DNA of 64,000 bases, taken from positions 1 through 64,000 of the forward strand of contig JBKBIP010000024.1 in assembly GCA_046297495.1 (NCBI GenBank). Direction: 5' to 3'. The stretch is from JBKBIP01 sp046297495. GTDB lineage: Bacteria > Planctomycetota > Planctomycetia > Gemmatales > Gemmataceae. This document shows, piece after piece, positions 53,418-61,508 of the stretch. The first letter of the stretch is position 1. Each line of letters opens with the position of its first letter. The notes below the pieces were generated by a model that saw nothing but the letters and a program-made list of their open reading frames with translations, had not been told where the DNA came from and did not search any database. A program made the translations under genes and the position numbers.

Positions 53418-53487
53418 GCGAAGGAATTCCGAAAATCGGTGCGGTTTATATTCGCTGACAGCCAGTTACACTGTTGGTGATTCCTGA

Positions 53488-53538
53488 GATTCATCGTTTC
53501 GCGCACGCTGCCAACTCCCCTGCGCGAAACGATGAATC
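53488..53538. repeat. Dispersed 3'-palindrome, copy 9
   Basis: Arms GATTCATCGTTTCGCGCA and TGCGCGAAACGATGAATC are perfectly complementary (18 bp), with a change from the consensus matched in both arms. It lies between the convergent stops of the EF-hand and sppA genes. Confidence 0.9.
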
Positions 53539-53601
53539 TGATCGAGAAGATACCGAACGATTAGAATAGCCTGCCACGACGTTCCATTTTTCTAAACTTC
53601 C

Positions 53602-55389
53602 TCATTTCACCTCCACCCGGCACGGCATGATGGCCCAGACGGGTTCGCCGTTGAGCCGCAACAGACCGTGCAGCAAGTCCAGGGATTGGGCCAAATGGGG
53701 CAGGTCGCGCAGGAGGGGAAGCTGCACGTCGGGTAGCTGAGCGTCGGATTGCGGGTCCAGGAGCTGCTCGAAGAACGATTTCGGCTTGGGCAGGATGAGC
53801 AATTCCATCTCGGTGTCTTTTTCCCCTGCCATTTCCTTGGCGGCGGTGATGGCGTCGGCGAGGGTACCCAATTCGTCGATCAAGCCGCTGTCCTTGGCCT
53901 GCCAGCCGGTCCAGATGCGGCCCCCCGCCAGTTTTTCCAGGTCTTCCATAGTCATCTTCTTGCCTGCCTGTTTGCGTCCTTCCAGGGCTTTGGCCAGAAA
54001 TTGATCGTAAACATCCTTCATCATCGCCGTCATGGCCTGGCGCTCGGAGGGGCTGAAAGGGGAATCAGTGGACAAGATGTTGGCATTGACGCCGCGGGTG
54101 ATGACTTCGGTGTTGAGGCCAACCTTCTTTTCCAGTCCGCCCAGCACCAGCTTGCCGCCGACGACGCCGATGGAGCCGGTCAGCGTCCCTGGCTCGGCGT
54201 AAATCTTCCGGCAGCCCATGCTGATGTAGTAGCCGCCGCTGGCCGCCGTGTCTCCCATGCTGGCGATGACTGGCTTCTTGCACTGGCGCAGCTCGTGCCA
54301 GATCAGGTCACTGGCTAAGGCCGAGCCGCCGGGACTATCGACACGCAGCACGATGGCTTTGACCGTCTCATCCTGCTCGGCTTGGCGGATGGCTTGCACC
54401 ATCGTCGTCGAGCCAGTGACCGGCCCGGCGAACAGGCTCTCGCCGCTCTTACCGGTGGTGATGACGCCGGTGGCGTACAGTACGGCCACTTTGGGCTTGG
54501 AGGAGCTGGTGGGTTTAGGGGGAGAGAGTAATTTCAAGATGGCGAAGGGATTGCCGAAATCGATCTCCTGTTTTTTCTTGGAACCGTAGTTTTTCTCGAC
54601 GACTAACTGGTCCACCTTCAAATCGGCCTTGATTGCATTTTGATAGTCGGTAGCGTAGGCGACCCGATCAATCAGCCCGGCTTGCAGCGCCGCCTTGGCG
54701 GTGTAGGGGCCTTTGTCGATGAGCTGCTTGACCTGATCGGTGGTCCATTTGTGGGACGTGCGCCCCTTGGCGATGCGTTCGACCAGTCCCCGGTCGAAAT
54801 AGGCATCCAGCACCAGCTCCAATTGCTGGCGAAATTCGGGACTCATGCGGTCGCGCGTGAACGGCTCGGCGGCTCCTTTGAAGTCTCCCATTTGCAGCAT
54901 GTCGGCCTGGACGCCGATTTTGTCGAATAGGTTCTTATAGAACGTGGCACCGCCGCGCAGGCCGACCAGCAGCAGCCAACCGGCCTCCGGCATACATATA
55001 TCATCGCAATTCACGGCAACCAGGTAATCCATGCTGTTGCCGGCTTCGAGATAGGCATAAACTTTCTTGCCCGCGGCTCGGCAATCCGCGACGGCCCGGC
55101 TTAGCTCATCCAACTTGCCCCAGCCGACGCTGAGGCCGTCGAGTTCGAGATAGACCGCCTGGACCTTGGCATCCTTTCGCGCTTGGCGCAGACGATCGAG
55201 CTTGGTTTGGAAGTTTTCGGGACTGATGCCGAACAACGGATCAGCGGCGATGGGGGTTTCGTCCAGACTGCCGGTCAAACGGATATGGGCCACGGTCGCT
55301 GACTTATCATCAGCGCGAGTGGCGGTCGGCGTCCCAATGAATCCGACAATCAACACGGGAACAAACCACGAGGCGCGATGCGACAACAT
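53602..55389 (-). CDS. sppA: Signal peptide peptidase SppA, 67K long type
   Basis: 595 residues from ATG 55389 (GGGAGA upstream). A signal peptide or anchor (ASWFVPVLIVGFIGTPTATRA) is followed by two tandem ClpP-like domains. The general-base Lys171 lies in GDFKGAAEPFTRD of the first half, and nucleophile Ser384 in GDTAASGGYYISMGC of the second, matching the Lys/Ser dyad of E. coli SppA. The VDSPGGSALASDLI oxyanion region is also present. The enzyme degrades cleaved signal peptides in the membrane. The C-terminal 80 residues are an extra tail. No operon partner. Confidence 0.93.
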   Translation of the reverse strand: MLSHRASWFVPVLIVGFIGTPTATRADDKSATVAHIRLTGSLDETPIAADPLFGISPENFQTKLDRLRQARKDAKVQAVYLELDGLSVGWGKLDELSRAVADCRAAGKKVYAYLEAGNSMDYLVAVNCDDICMPEAGWLLLVGLRGGATFYKNLFDKIGVQADMLQMGDFKGAAEPFTRDRMSPEFRQQLELVLDAYFDRGLVERIAKGRTSHKWTTDQVKQLIDKGPYTAKAALQAGLIDRVAYATDYQNAIKADLKVDQLVVEKNYGSKKKQEIDFGNPFAILKLLSPPKPTSSSKPKVAVLYATGVITTGKSGESLFAGPVTGSTTMVQAIRQAEQDETVKAIVLRVDSPGGSALASDLIWHELRQCKKPVIASMGDTAASGGYYISMGCRKIYAEPGTLTGSIGVVGGKLVLGGLEKKVGLNTEVITRGVNANILSTDSPFSPSERQAMTAMMKDVYDQFLAKALEGRKQAGKKMTMEDLEKLAGGRIWTGWQAKDSGLIDELGTLADAITAAKEMAGEKDTEMELLILPKPKSFFEQLLDPQSDAQLPDVQLPLLRDLPHLAQSLDLLHGLLRLNGEPVWAIMPCRVEVK

Positions 55390-55476
55390 GTGAATATCTC
55401 CCAAGAAACGAACGGACGAAAAAACACCTAGTTATTCGTAATTCGACCAAAATCACGGTTTATTGCCCCGTTATGG

Positions 55477-55525
55477 GATTTAGCGGTTCACGCGAGAAGT
55501 GGGACCGAGCGCGAACCGATGAATC
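55477..55525. repeat. Dispersed 3'-palindrome, copy 10
   Basis: Left arm GATTTAGCGGTTCACGCG, right arm GCGCGAACCGATGAATC, three imperfect positions. This copy lies between divergent genes, upstream of both, and so breaks the 3'-end rule. Confidence 0.75.
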
Positions 55526-55610
55526 ATCCGGGCAACGAATACCAAACTAGACCAACCACGATGAACTTTCAAGCAATCCAAGATTCATCGAATCAAGACA
55601 TGAGGTCATC

Positions 55611-57647
55611 ATGACAACCCGCCAGCGCGGCATATTCTGGATCATGTGGGGATTGTGTCTGGTTACGCCCGCCGAAGGGATGGGGCAAACTGCCGCGCTG
55701 CCGGTGGAGTGCTGCGTGCCGGTCTGCCTTCCGCCGCACTGCGTGCCGGTCTGTCCGCCTCCCTGCCGCGCTGTGTGCGTGCCGGTCTGTCCGCCCGTGC
55801 GCTGCGTGCCACTGAAGTGCGTGCCGGCGCGGACGCCCAAACCGGCCCCCGTGGCTTCTAAACCTGTCGTTTCCGAACCGCCCCCTGCGCCGGTTCCGCC
55901 CACGGTGAAGCCCGTTGTCGCGCAGGCCTCTCCCACGCAAGACCCACCCGCCCCAGTGCTGGTGTTGCGCCTGCGTGTGCCCGCCGTGGTGCCCGTTGGT
56001 CAAGAAATCCATTATCGCATCTGTGTGGAGAACGTGGCCCGTGCCGACGCCCATCATGTCCTGGTCCGTAATCCGCTGCCGGCCAACGCCCGCTTCGTCC
56101 GCGCCGATCCCGAACCGTTGGCCCACGAACCGGAGATTCTGTGGAACTTGGGAACGGTGAAAGCCTGTGAGTGCAAGGAAATCACGTTGGTGCTGCGCCC
56201 CACGGATGGCGAAGAAGTCACGAACTGCGCCCGCGTCCAATTTGAATATGGTCAATGTGTAGTCACCAAAATCGCCAAGCCGGAATTGACCTTCCGCAAG
56301 TGCGGCCCCGAACAGGCTCAATTGTATGACATGTTGAAGTATCAGTTGGAGATTCGCAACACCGGGGCCGTGCCGATTCACAATATCCACGTCAAGGACA
56401 ATTTGCCCGAAGGCTTGGAACATGAAAGCGCCAAGCCGCAGTTGACGTGGACGGTGGACTCCTTGGAAGCCGGCCAGATGCGCTGTATCGAATATCAGGT
56501 GGTGGCGCAAAAAACCGGCGTGTTCCGCAACCAAGCCGAGCTGACAACGGGAGAGCTGCGTCTGGAAGCGGACAGTACCGTCACCGTCACCGAAGCGCAA
56601 TTGGCGTTGAAAAAAACCGGACCCGCGACGTGCATGGCCAACCAGTGCGCCAACTATCTCCTGACGGTGAGCAATCCTGGCACGGCGGCGGCCACCAACG
56701 TTATCCTAACTGACCATTTGCCAGCGGGGATGGTATTGGAACGGGCCAGCGACAACGGCCAGCTACAAGGAACGCAAGTCCGTTGGAACTTGGGCACGTT
56801 GCCGCCCGGGACAGAACGGAGCGTCGAGCTGCAAACGCGGGCCGATGTCGCGGGGCGTTACTGCAACCAAGCCAGCGTGACCGCGGACCGCGGCTTGACG
56901 GCGCGGGACGAAGTTTGCACCGACTTCCGAGGGGTTGCCGCCTTGTTGCTCCAGATTGATCAGGAAAATCCCATCGAAGTCGGCAGCGAGGGGTGGTATC
57001 GCATTCGTATCACCAACACCGGCACGGAAACGGCTCATCATGTCCGCGTTGAAGCGGAATTGGCGGAACAGGTGCAATTCCTCACCGCGCATGGCCCGGC
57101 CTTGTTCCAGACGTTGGAACGAACCATTCGCTTTGATCCGATCCACCTCGCCGTCAACGATCAACAGATTTACGAAGTGCGTATCCGGGGTGTGAAGCCG
57201 GGGGAAGTTCTCTTTCGCGTGTCGCTGACTTCCGATCACTTGCCATCCGGCCCGGTACGTTCCGAGCAACGCACCACCATTTATGAAGGAGCGCCGCCCG
57301 CCCGGTTGCAACAGCCGCAAGACGGTCAGCTGCCTCCCGCCCCGCCCAAGCTCGCCCCCCCGATGGGCACGACATCACGAGACCAACATCCTGGAGACAT
57401 CCAGCCGGTGTCGAGCCAGACGGCCGACCTCGTTCCTGGTGACACCACGGAGGAACCAGGGACGACCGCCATTCCGCCACCACCACCCCCCGCCCCCATC
57501 GACGAGATTTTGCCCCCCACGACGCTGCCCTCGGATGTCACCGACCAAGCCGATCCACCCTCCACGCCCGAATGGGACGTGCCGATGACATTCCCGAAGA
57601 TGGATTTCAACCCTGAATCATCCACGCCGGAGCAGCGCATGGAGTGA
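55611..57647 (+). CDS. DUF11 secreted protein with Cys-Val-Pro-rich head
   Basis: 678 residues with GAGG before ATG 55611. A signal peptide is followed by residues about 28-85 carrying repeated CVPVC and CxPxxC motifs (12 or more Cys) and then a Pro-rich linker. Four DUF11-type domains occupy about 115-560: VENVARADAHHVLVRNPLPANARFV, NTGAVPIHNIHVKDNLPEGLEHE, NPGTAAATNVILTDHLPAGMVLE and a C-terminal half ending RTTIYE. A Pro/Thr/Asp-rich tail of about 120 residues follows. It is a paralogue of the protein at 14916-16484. The cysteine head suggests disulfide-linked surface structure, such as an outer-layer protein; this is inference. Confidence 0.87.
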   Translation: MTTRQRGIFWIMWGLCLVTPAEGMGQTAALPVECCVPVCLPPHCVPVCPPPCRAVCVPVCPPVRCVPLKCVPARTPKPAPVASKPVVSEPPPAPVPPTVKPVVAQASPTQDPPAPVLVLRLRVPAVVPVGQEIHYRICVENVARADAHHVLVRNPLPANARFVRADPEPLAHEPEILWNLGTVKACECKEITLVLRPTDGEEVTNCARVQFEYGQCVVTKIAKPELTFRKCGPEQAQLYDMLKYQLEIRNTGAVPIHNIHVKDNLPEGLEHESAKPQLTWTVDSLEAGQMRCIEYQVVAQKTGVFRNQAELTTGELRLEADSTVTVTEAQLALKKTGPATCMANQCANYLLTVSNPGTAAATNVILTDHLPAGMVLERASDNGQLQGTQVRWNLGTLPPGTERSVELQTRADVAGRYCNQASVTADRGLTARDEVCTDFRGVAALLLQIDQENPIEVGSEGWYRIRITNTGTETAHHVRVEAELAEQVQFLTAHGPALFQTLERTIRFDPIHLAVNDQQIYEVRIRGVKPGEVLFRVSLTSDHLPSGPVRSEQRTTIYEGAPPARLQQPQDGQLPPAPPKLAPPMGTTSRDQHPGDIQPVSSQTADLVPGDTTEEPGTTAIPPPPPPAPIDEILPPTTLPSDVTDQADPPSTPEWDVPMTFPKMDFNPESSTPEQRME

Positions 57648-57695
57648 CTTCGATCCGCGAGCACGCCGTGGCATCGGTTCCGTGGTCCTCATTCC

Positions 57696-58919
57696 TCAAG
57701 GTTTTCCGGTGTAACGATATGCCCACACGGTTCGATCTTGAATGACGACAAACACGTTTTGAGCCGGATCGAAGTAGGCCAGCCGTTTGTTTCCTTGGGG
57801 CATCGCGTCCCCTTCGGGTCGCAGCTTCGTCCAGGTAATCTTGTCCGGATCGTAGGCCCAAAGCGTATTCGTTTTGAACTCCACCAGCAAGCCGTGGCCG
57901 CTGACCGGGTCGTGATACATTGGAGAGCGGGCGTCGTGGCCATAGGGGACCTGTTCGGATTCCATGTCCATCGAGAGCACCTTCTTCCACATATTGGCCT
58001 TGGGGTCGTAGTGGAACGTATCCTTGTGACGTTGCACGATCACCAAATGGCGTTGAGAATCGTAGTAGCCGACTTGTTCCGGGGCGGGGGATTGCTGCTC
58101 GAAGTCCGAGGTTTTACTGTTGGCTTTCAGGTCCCGCCATTGGTTGCGCTTGGCATCGTACAACCAGGTGCCACGCATCTGCCAATTATTGCCATGCCAG
58201 ATGGAACCGTTTAAGTCCGGGACATACTCCAGCATCCCGCCGAAAATGGGCCGAGGATACGGTGGCGCGGTCTTGAGCATCTTCCAGGTGGCAGTGTGCG
58301 GGGAGAACGCCCACAACGGTGGGCCAGTGTAGAGCTGAGCCGGATCGCCGCCGAGTAGCTCGACGGCTTTCTGCTTATTGGTGACCCAGGTATTCATGAA
58401 CAACATTTGCTTTTGTACCGGGTCATACGTCAGGCCCCACCAGGTATGAGCAATGACCGCCGGGCCGCCGCGTTTGGTGATGAGGATGCCGTCTTTGAAC
58501 TCGACATCGCTGTAATCCTTGCCCAACCCGGTGTAGTCGCGCGCGTTGTCGGGAGCGTACAGCATGATCCACGTCAGGGCGGCCAGGTCAAATTCCCAGA
58601 CATCGTTCAAGCGGTGCGGAACACCGTGGTTGGCGCCACAGAACAACACCCGCCGCCGCTCCGGCGCCCAGACCATCTTGATCGTGAAGTCTCGTCCGCG
58701 CGGCCCGGTCTTGTCGAGATTGAAGCGTTTGGCGACCTCATTGAAGTCACCGATGACGTCGGCCTGACCAAGTACGGCGGCTTGATTGGGTTGCAGGCTT
58801 TGGATTTTCGCCAGCGCCGCCTCGTTGACCGGAACGGCGGGCTGGATCGGTTCCTGGCCAGCGGACCACTCGCCGTGCGGGACAAGAATCACCAAAACGA
58901 TCAGCAGCGGTCGATACAT
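57696..58919 (-). CDS. Secreted kelch/galactose-oxidase-like repeat protein
   Basis: About 407 residues from ATG 58919, with GAGG 9 bases upstream; a longer frame to 59075 has no ribosome site. A signal peptide (MYRPLLIVLVILVPHGEWSAG) is followed by kelch-type repeats built on NDVWEFDLAALTWIMLYAP, PPLWAFSPHTATWKMLKTAP, RGTWLYDAKRNQWRDLKAN, DTFHYDPKANMWKKVLSMD and NTLWAYDPDKITWTKLRPEG. It is a likely five- or six-blade propeller outside the cytoplasm. No catalytic Cys-Tyr of galactose oxidase is recognised. It is divergent from the ABC permease gene. Confidence 0.8.
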   Translation of the reverse strand: MYRPLLIVLVILVPHGEWSAGQEPIQPAVPVNEAALAKIQSLQPNQAAVLGQADVIGDFNEVAKRFNLDKTGPRGRDFTIKMVWAPERRRVLFCGANHGVPHRLNDVWEFDLAALTWIMLYAPDNARDYTGLGKDYSDVEFKDGILITKRGGPAVIAHTWWGLTYDPVQKQMLFMNTWVTNKQKAVELLGGDPAQLYTGPPLWAFSPHTATWKMLKTAPPYPRPIFGGMLEYVPDLNGSIWHGNNWQMRGTWLYDAKRNQWRDLKANSKTSDFEQQSPAPEQVGYYDSQRHLVIVQRHKDTFHYDPKANMWKKVLSMDMESEQVPYGHDARSPMYHDPVSGHGLLVEFKTNTLWAYDPDKITWTKLRPEGDAMPQGNKRLAYFDPAQNVFVVIQDRTVWAYRYTGKP

Positions 58920-59036
58920 TGCTTGATTCCTCGATGGCGGGTCATGTTCATCTCCTTTTGTTCGGCGCACCGGCGCCTCCTTCACCACGCCCGGCGCACT
59001 TGGTACTATGATGATCATTCGCCGCGGAGAGTTCCA

Positions 59037-59053
59037 GTCATTAGCAGCAATGA
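59037..59053. promoter_or_regulatory. Dyad in a divergent promoter region
   Basis: GTCATT and AATGAC flank AGCAG, about 40 bp before the permease start. It may be a regulator site shared by the two divergent genes. Symmetry only. Confidence 0.25.
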
Positions 59054-59093
59054 CAACTTTTTTGTCTTTCAGCAATTACAAGAAGGACCATCC

Positions 59094-60143
59094 ATGAGCG
59101 CATCGGCCAATGCCTTGTCTTCGGAAGCCACCACAACCTCTGGCCCAAGCGTGTGGGCGCGGCTGTGGGCTAATCCGTTGTCGGGACCGGTCGTGGGGCT
59201 GCTGGCGGTACTGGGGTTGTTCATTTTGCTGATCGGCATCAAAGGGGAATTGCACAACTTTCTCAGCACGCGCAATCTGCAAGTGCTGCTGCACGAGGCG
59301 GCCATTCCCGGCGTGGTGGCCTTGGGGATGTTAATCATTATCATTAGTGGTGGCATTGACTTGTCGGTCGGCTCCGTGGTGGCCCTGGTCAGCGTCGTGA
59401 CCATGCAAGTGTATCGTCATCTGTACTTGGATACCGGCTCGATGATGGCGGCCAGTTTGGCGGCAGTGCCGATGGGGGTGGTCGTGGGGGGCTTGTGCGG
59501 CTTGGCCAACGGCTTGATCATCACACAGCTGCGCCTGCCGCCGTTCGTGGCCACGCTGGGGATGCTGGGGATCGCGCGTGGCTTGGCGGTCTGGCTGTCG
59601 GGACGTACCCTAGTCACATTCCCGCAAGGGGCCCGGCCTGGTTGGGTGGATGCCCTGAACCGCATTCATGCTGAATATACATTGTTCGATCCGGGAATTT
59701 GGATTTGGTTGTTGCTGGCGGGAGTCATCGCGGTGATGTTGCATTTCACCGTGTTGGGCCGGTATTGCTATGCCATTGGCTCCAATGAAGCCACGGTCCG
59801 CTTGTGCGGCGTGGCGGTTGAGAAAAACAAGGTCATCCTTTACACCATTGCGGGGCTGCTGACTGGCTGGGCCGGCGTGTTGCTGTTCGCCCACGGCACC
59901 AGCGGCGATCCCAGCGGCGGCGAGGGGCTGGAGCTGCGCGTCATCGCCGCCGTGGTCATCGGTGGCGCCAGCCTCAAAGGCGGACAAGGAACCGTCACCG
60001 GCGCCCTCCTCGGCGTGCTCATCCTCGGCATCCTGGCCAACGGCGTCAGCATCTTCAACGTCCCCGTGGAAGTGCAACACATTCTCATCGGCGTCATCAT
60101 CATCGCCAATACGGCGTTGTCGCAATGGCGAAGGCGGGAGTGA
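59094..60143 (+). CDS. ABC transporter permease, ribose/sugar (RbsC) type
   Basis: 349 residues from ATG 59094, with AGAAGGA upstream. The frame is open from 58407 but overlaps the divergent gene. It fits the BPD_transp_2 family: LHEAAIPGVVALGMLIIIISGGIDLSVGSVVALVSVV, GGLCGLANGLIITQLRLPPFVATLGMLGIARGLAVWLSG and RVIAAVVIGGASLKGGQGTVTGALLGVLILGILANGVSIFNV are diagnostic. About nine or ten membrane helices. The ATPase and binding-protein genes expected beside it are missing on both sides, so it may use subunits encoded elsewhere. Confidence 0.92.
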   Translation: MSASANALSSEATTTSGPSVWARLWANPLSGPVVGLLAVLGLFILLIGIKGELHNFLSTRNLQVLLHEAAIPGVVALGMLIIIISGGIDLSVGSVVALVSVVTMQVYRHLYLDTGSMMAASLAAVPMGVVVGGLCGLANGLIITQLRLPPFVATLGMLGIARGLAVWLSGRTLVTFPQGARPGWVDALNRIHAEYTLFDPGIWIWLLLAGVIAVMLHFTVLGRYCYAIGSNEATVRLCGVAVEKNKVILYTIAGLLTGWAGVLLFAHGTSGDPSGGEGLELRVIAAVVIGGASLKGGQGTVTGALLGVLILGILANGVSIFNVPVEVQHILIGVIIIANTALSQWRRRE

Positions 60144-60416
60144 GGAACTCTTCCCAAAAGGAACCGATGGGGTGGGACCGAAATGGGAACCGGATCGGCA
60201 ACGCTGGCTGGAATTGTTATCGTATCTGTATGCCTTAGTGTATCATGAATGACAGTCGGTGTAACAGCCGGCCTTGCACGCGCGTATCGAACGTTCGGTC
60301 CAGACCGATCCCCACCGCCAAGAGGTGTTTCGCATGGCAAAATCCATCGCACAGATGGACATCGAGCAGGGCAAAGAGGCAGGACGAACAGACCAATGAA
60401 TGATAATACAGGTTCG
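60144..60416. other. Intergenic, convergent stops
   Basis: 273 bp between the permease and winged-helix genes. A 21-codon frame at 60334-60399 starts MAKSIAQMD after a weak AGAGGTG site, but nothing else supports it. No hairpin stands out. Confidence 0.3.
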
Positions 60417-61508
60417 TCAATCCTCGATGGCGGCTGGGCCGGATTCCATGATCTCAATTTGAGCGGCTTGGGGGTTGGGGTCGGCGCCGATGAGTAGCCA
60501 GGCGGCCCCTTGCAACACGTCGGGGCGGGCATCACGGATGTGTTCCACCATGGGCGCGGACAGAGTCGCTTGCAGACGGTGGTCGGTGAGTCGCAGGGGA
60601 CAGCTTTCCATCTCGGCGCCGGAGAGGTGCCGGCGTTGACACCAGGCTAACCAAGCTTGGCGCAGCTGCTCGGCCGTCGGCTCGGCGGCCAACTCCGGCC
60701 AGACTTCCGGCCAACCCTCGGACAGACGCAACACGGGCCGATCCAACCGTAACGTCCAATCCGCTTCACTGACGGCGAATCCCAGCAAGCCATCGTGTTC
60801 GTCGGTTTGTCCTTGCACCAACAGCACGCGCCAGCGTTCGATGTGATCCAGGATGACACGCCGCCAGACGCGCAGCGGGTCGCTGGTCTCCGTTTCCTCT
60901 TCTTCGTCGGTGCCGGCCAACTCTTGGACATCGCTGGGAAAGTGCGCCTGTTGTTTCCATTCCGGAGAGCTTTGGATACACGCGCGGAGATGCTGAGCGT
61001 GAAAGCCGCCTTCGGTTTCAGGGGGCCAGGAGATGCCCGTGGCCTCGGCGAGCGGAAGGAAGGTCGGCGCTGACTCCGGCGAAGCGTTCTCGACGAAGAA
61101 AAACGTCCGCCGTTCGTGCGTGTGGTGGGAATAGTGCTCACAGCGCAGCGCTTGCCGGCCCACTTCCGCCAGCTGCCAGCTTTCCGAAGTCAAAGCCTGA
61201 ATCAAGCCCAAACTCGCCAATTCGGCCAAGGCTCGCGCCAGCACCGGAGGTCCCAAGTGTAAATGCGCGTCCAAGACGGGTAAGGTGACGGGTTCCGACG
61301 ACGTAGCGGCTGACAGCGCCAACGCGCGCAGCACCTGCCGATGCCAGGGATCCAAGGGCTGGCGACGATTCACTATCACCAATGCCTCCACGCGATGCAC
61401 GCGCCAGCAAGCCAGCCACAGACGGCGCGGCCGCCACGGGGTCAGGTCGTGCCACCAGGTGGACCAAACACGGCTTGTCGGAAAAGTCAGTGGGGAGGAA
61501 ACGATCAT
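60417..61508 (-). CDS. Winged-helix protein coupled to the UPF1-like helicase
   Basis: 363 residues from ATG 61508, chosen because it overlaps the helicase stop (ATGA); ATG 61514 is two codons upstream. Residues about 50-125 look like a winged helix-turn-helix domain (DPWHRQVLRALALSA, LPVLDAHLHLGPPVLARALAELASLGLIQALTSESWQLAEVGRQAL). The remainder is alpha/beta sequence with an acidic stretch (ELAGTDEEEETETSD) and no recognised family. Absence of a signal peptide suggests a cytoplasmic protein. It is translated with the helicase, so it may serve as DNA-binding or regulatory subunit of that enzyme. Function unknown. Confidence 0.72.
   Translation of the reverse strand: MIVSSPLTFPTSRVWSTWWHDLTPWRPRRLWLACWRVHRVEALVIVNRRQPLDPWHRQVLRALALSAATSSEPVTLPVLDAHLHLGPPVLARALAELASLGLIQALTSESWQLAEVGRQALRCEHYSHHTHERRTFFFVENASPESAPTFLPLAEATGISWPPETEGGFHAQHLRACIQSSPEWKQQAHFPSDVQELAGTDEEEETETSDPLRVWRRVILDHIERWRVLLVQGQTDEHDGLLGFAVSEADWTLRLDRPVLRLSEGWPEVWPELAAEPTAEQLRQAWLAWCQRRHLSGAEMESCPLRLTDHRLQATLSAPMVEHIRDARPDVLQGAAWLLIGADPNPQAAQIEIMESGPAAIED

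Noticed and set aside
11006..55525. Dispersed palindromes as rho-independent terminators
   Set aside because: No copy is followed by a T-tract on either strand, and several sit inside operons, between genes that need to be co-transcribed.
58407..59093. 687-bp upstream extension of the ABC permease frame
   Set aside because: It overlaps the divergent kelch-like gene. AGAAGGA and the family N-terminus fix the start at 59094.
60334..60399. 21-codon frame starting MAKSIAQMD
   Set aside because: Too short, only a weak ribosome site, and no known relative; kept as a note in the intergenic entry.
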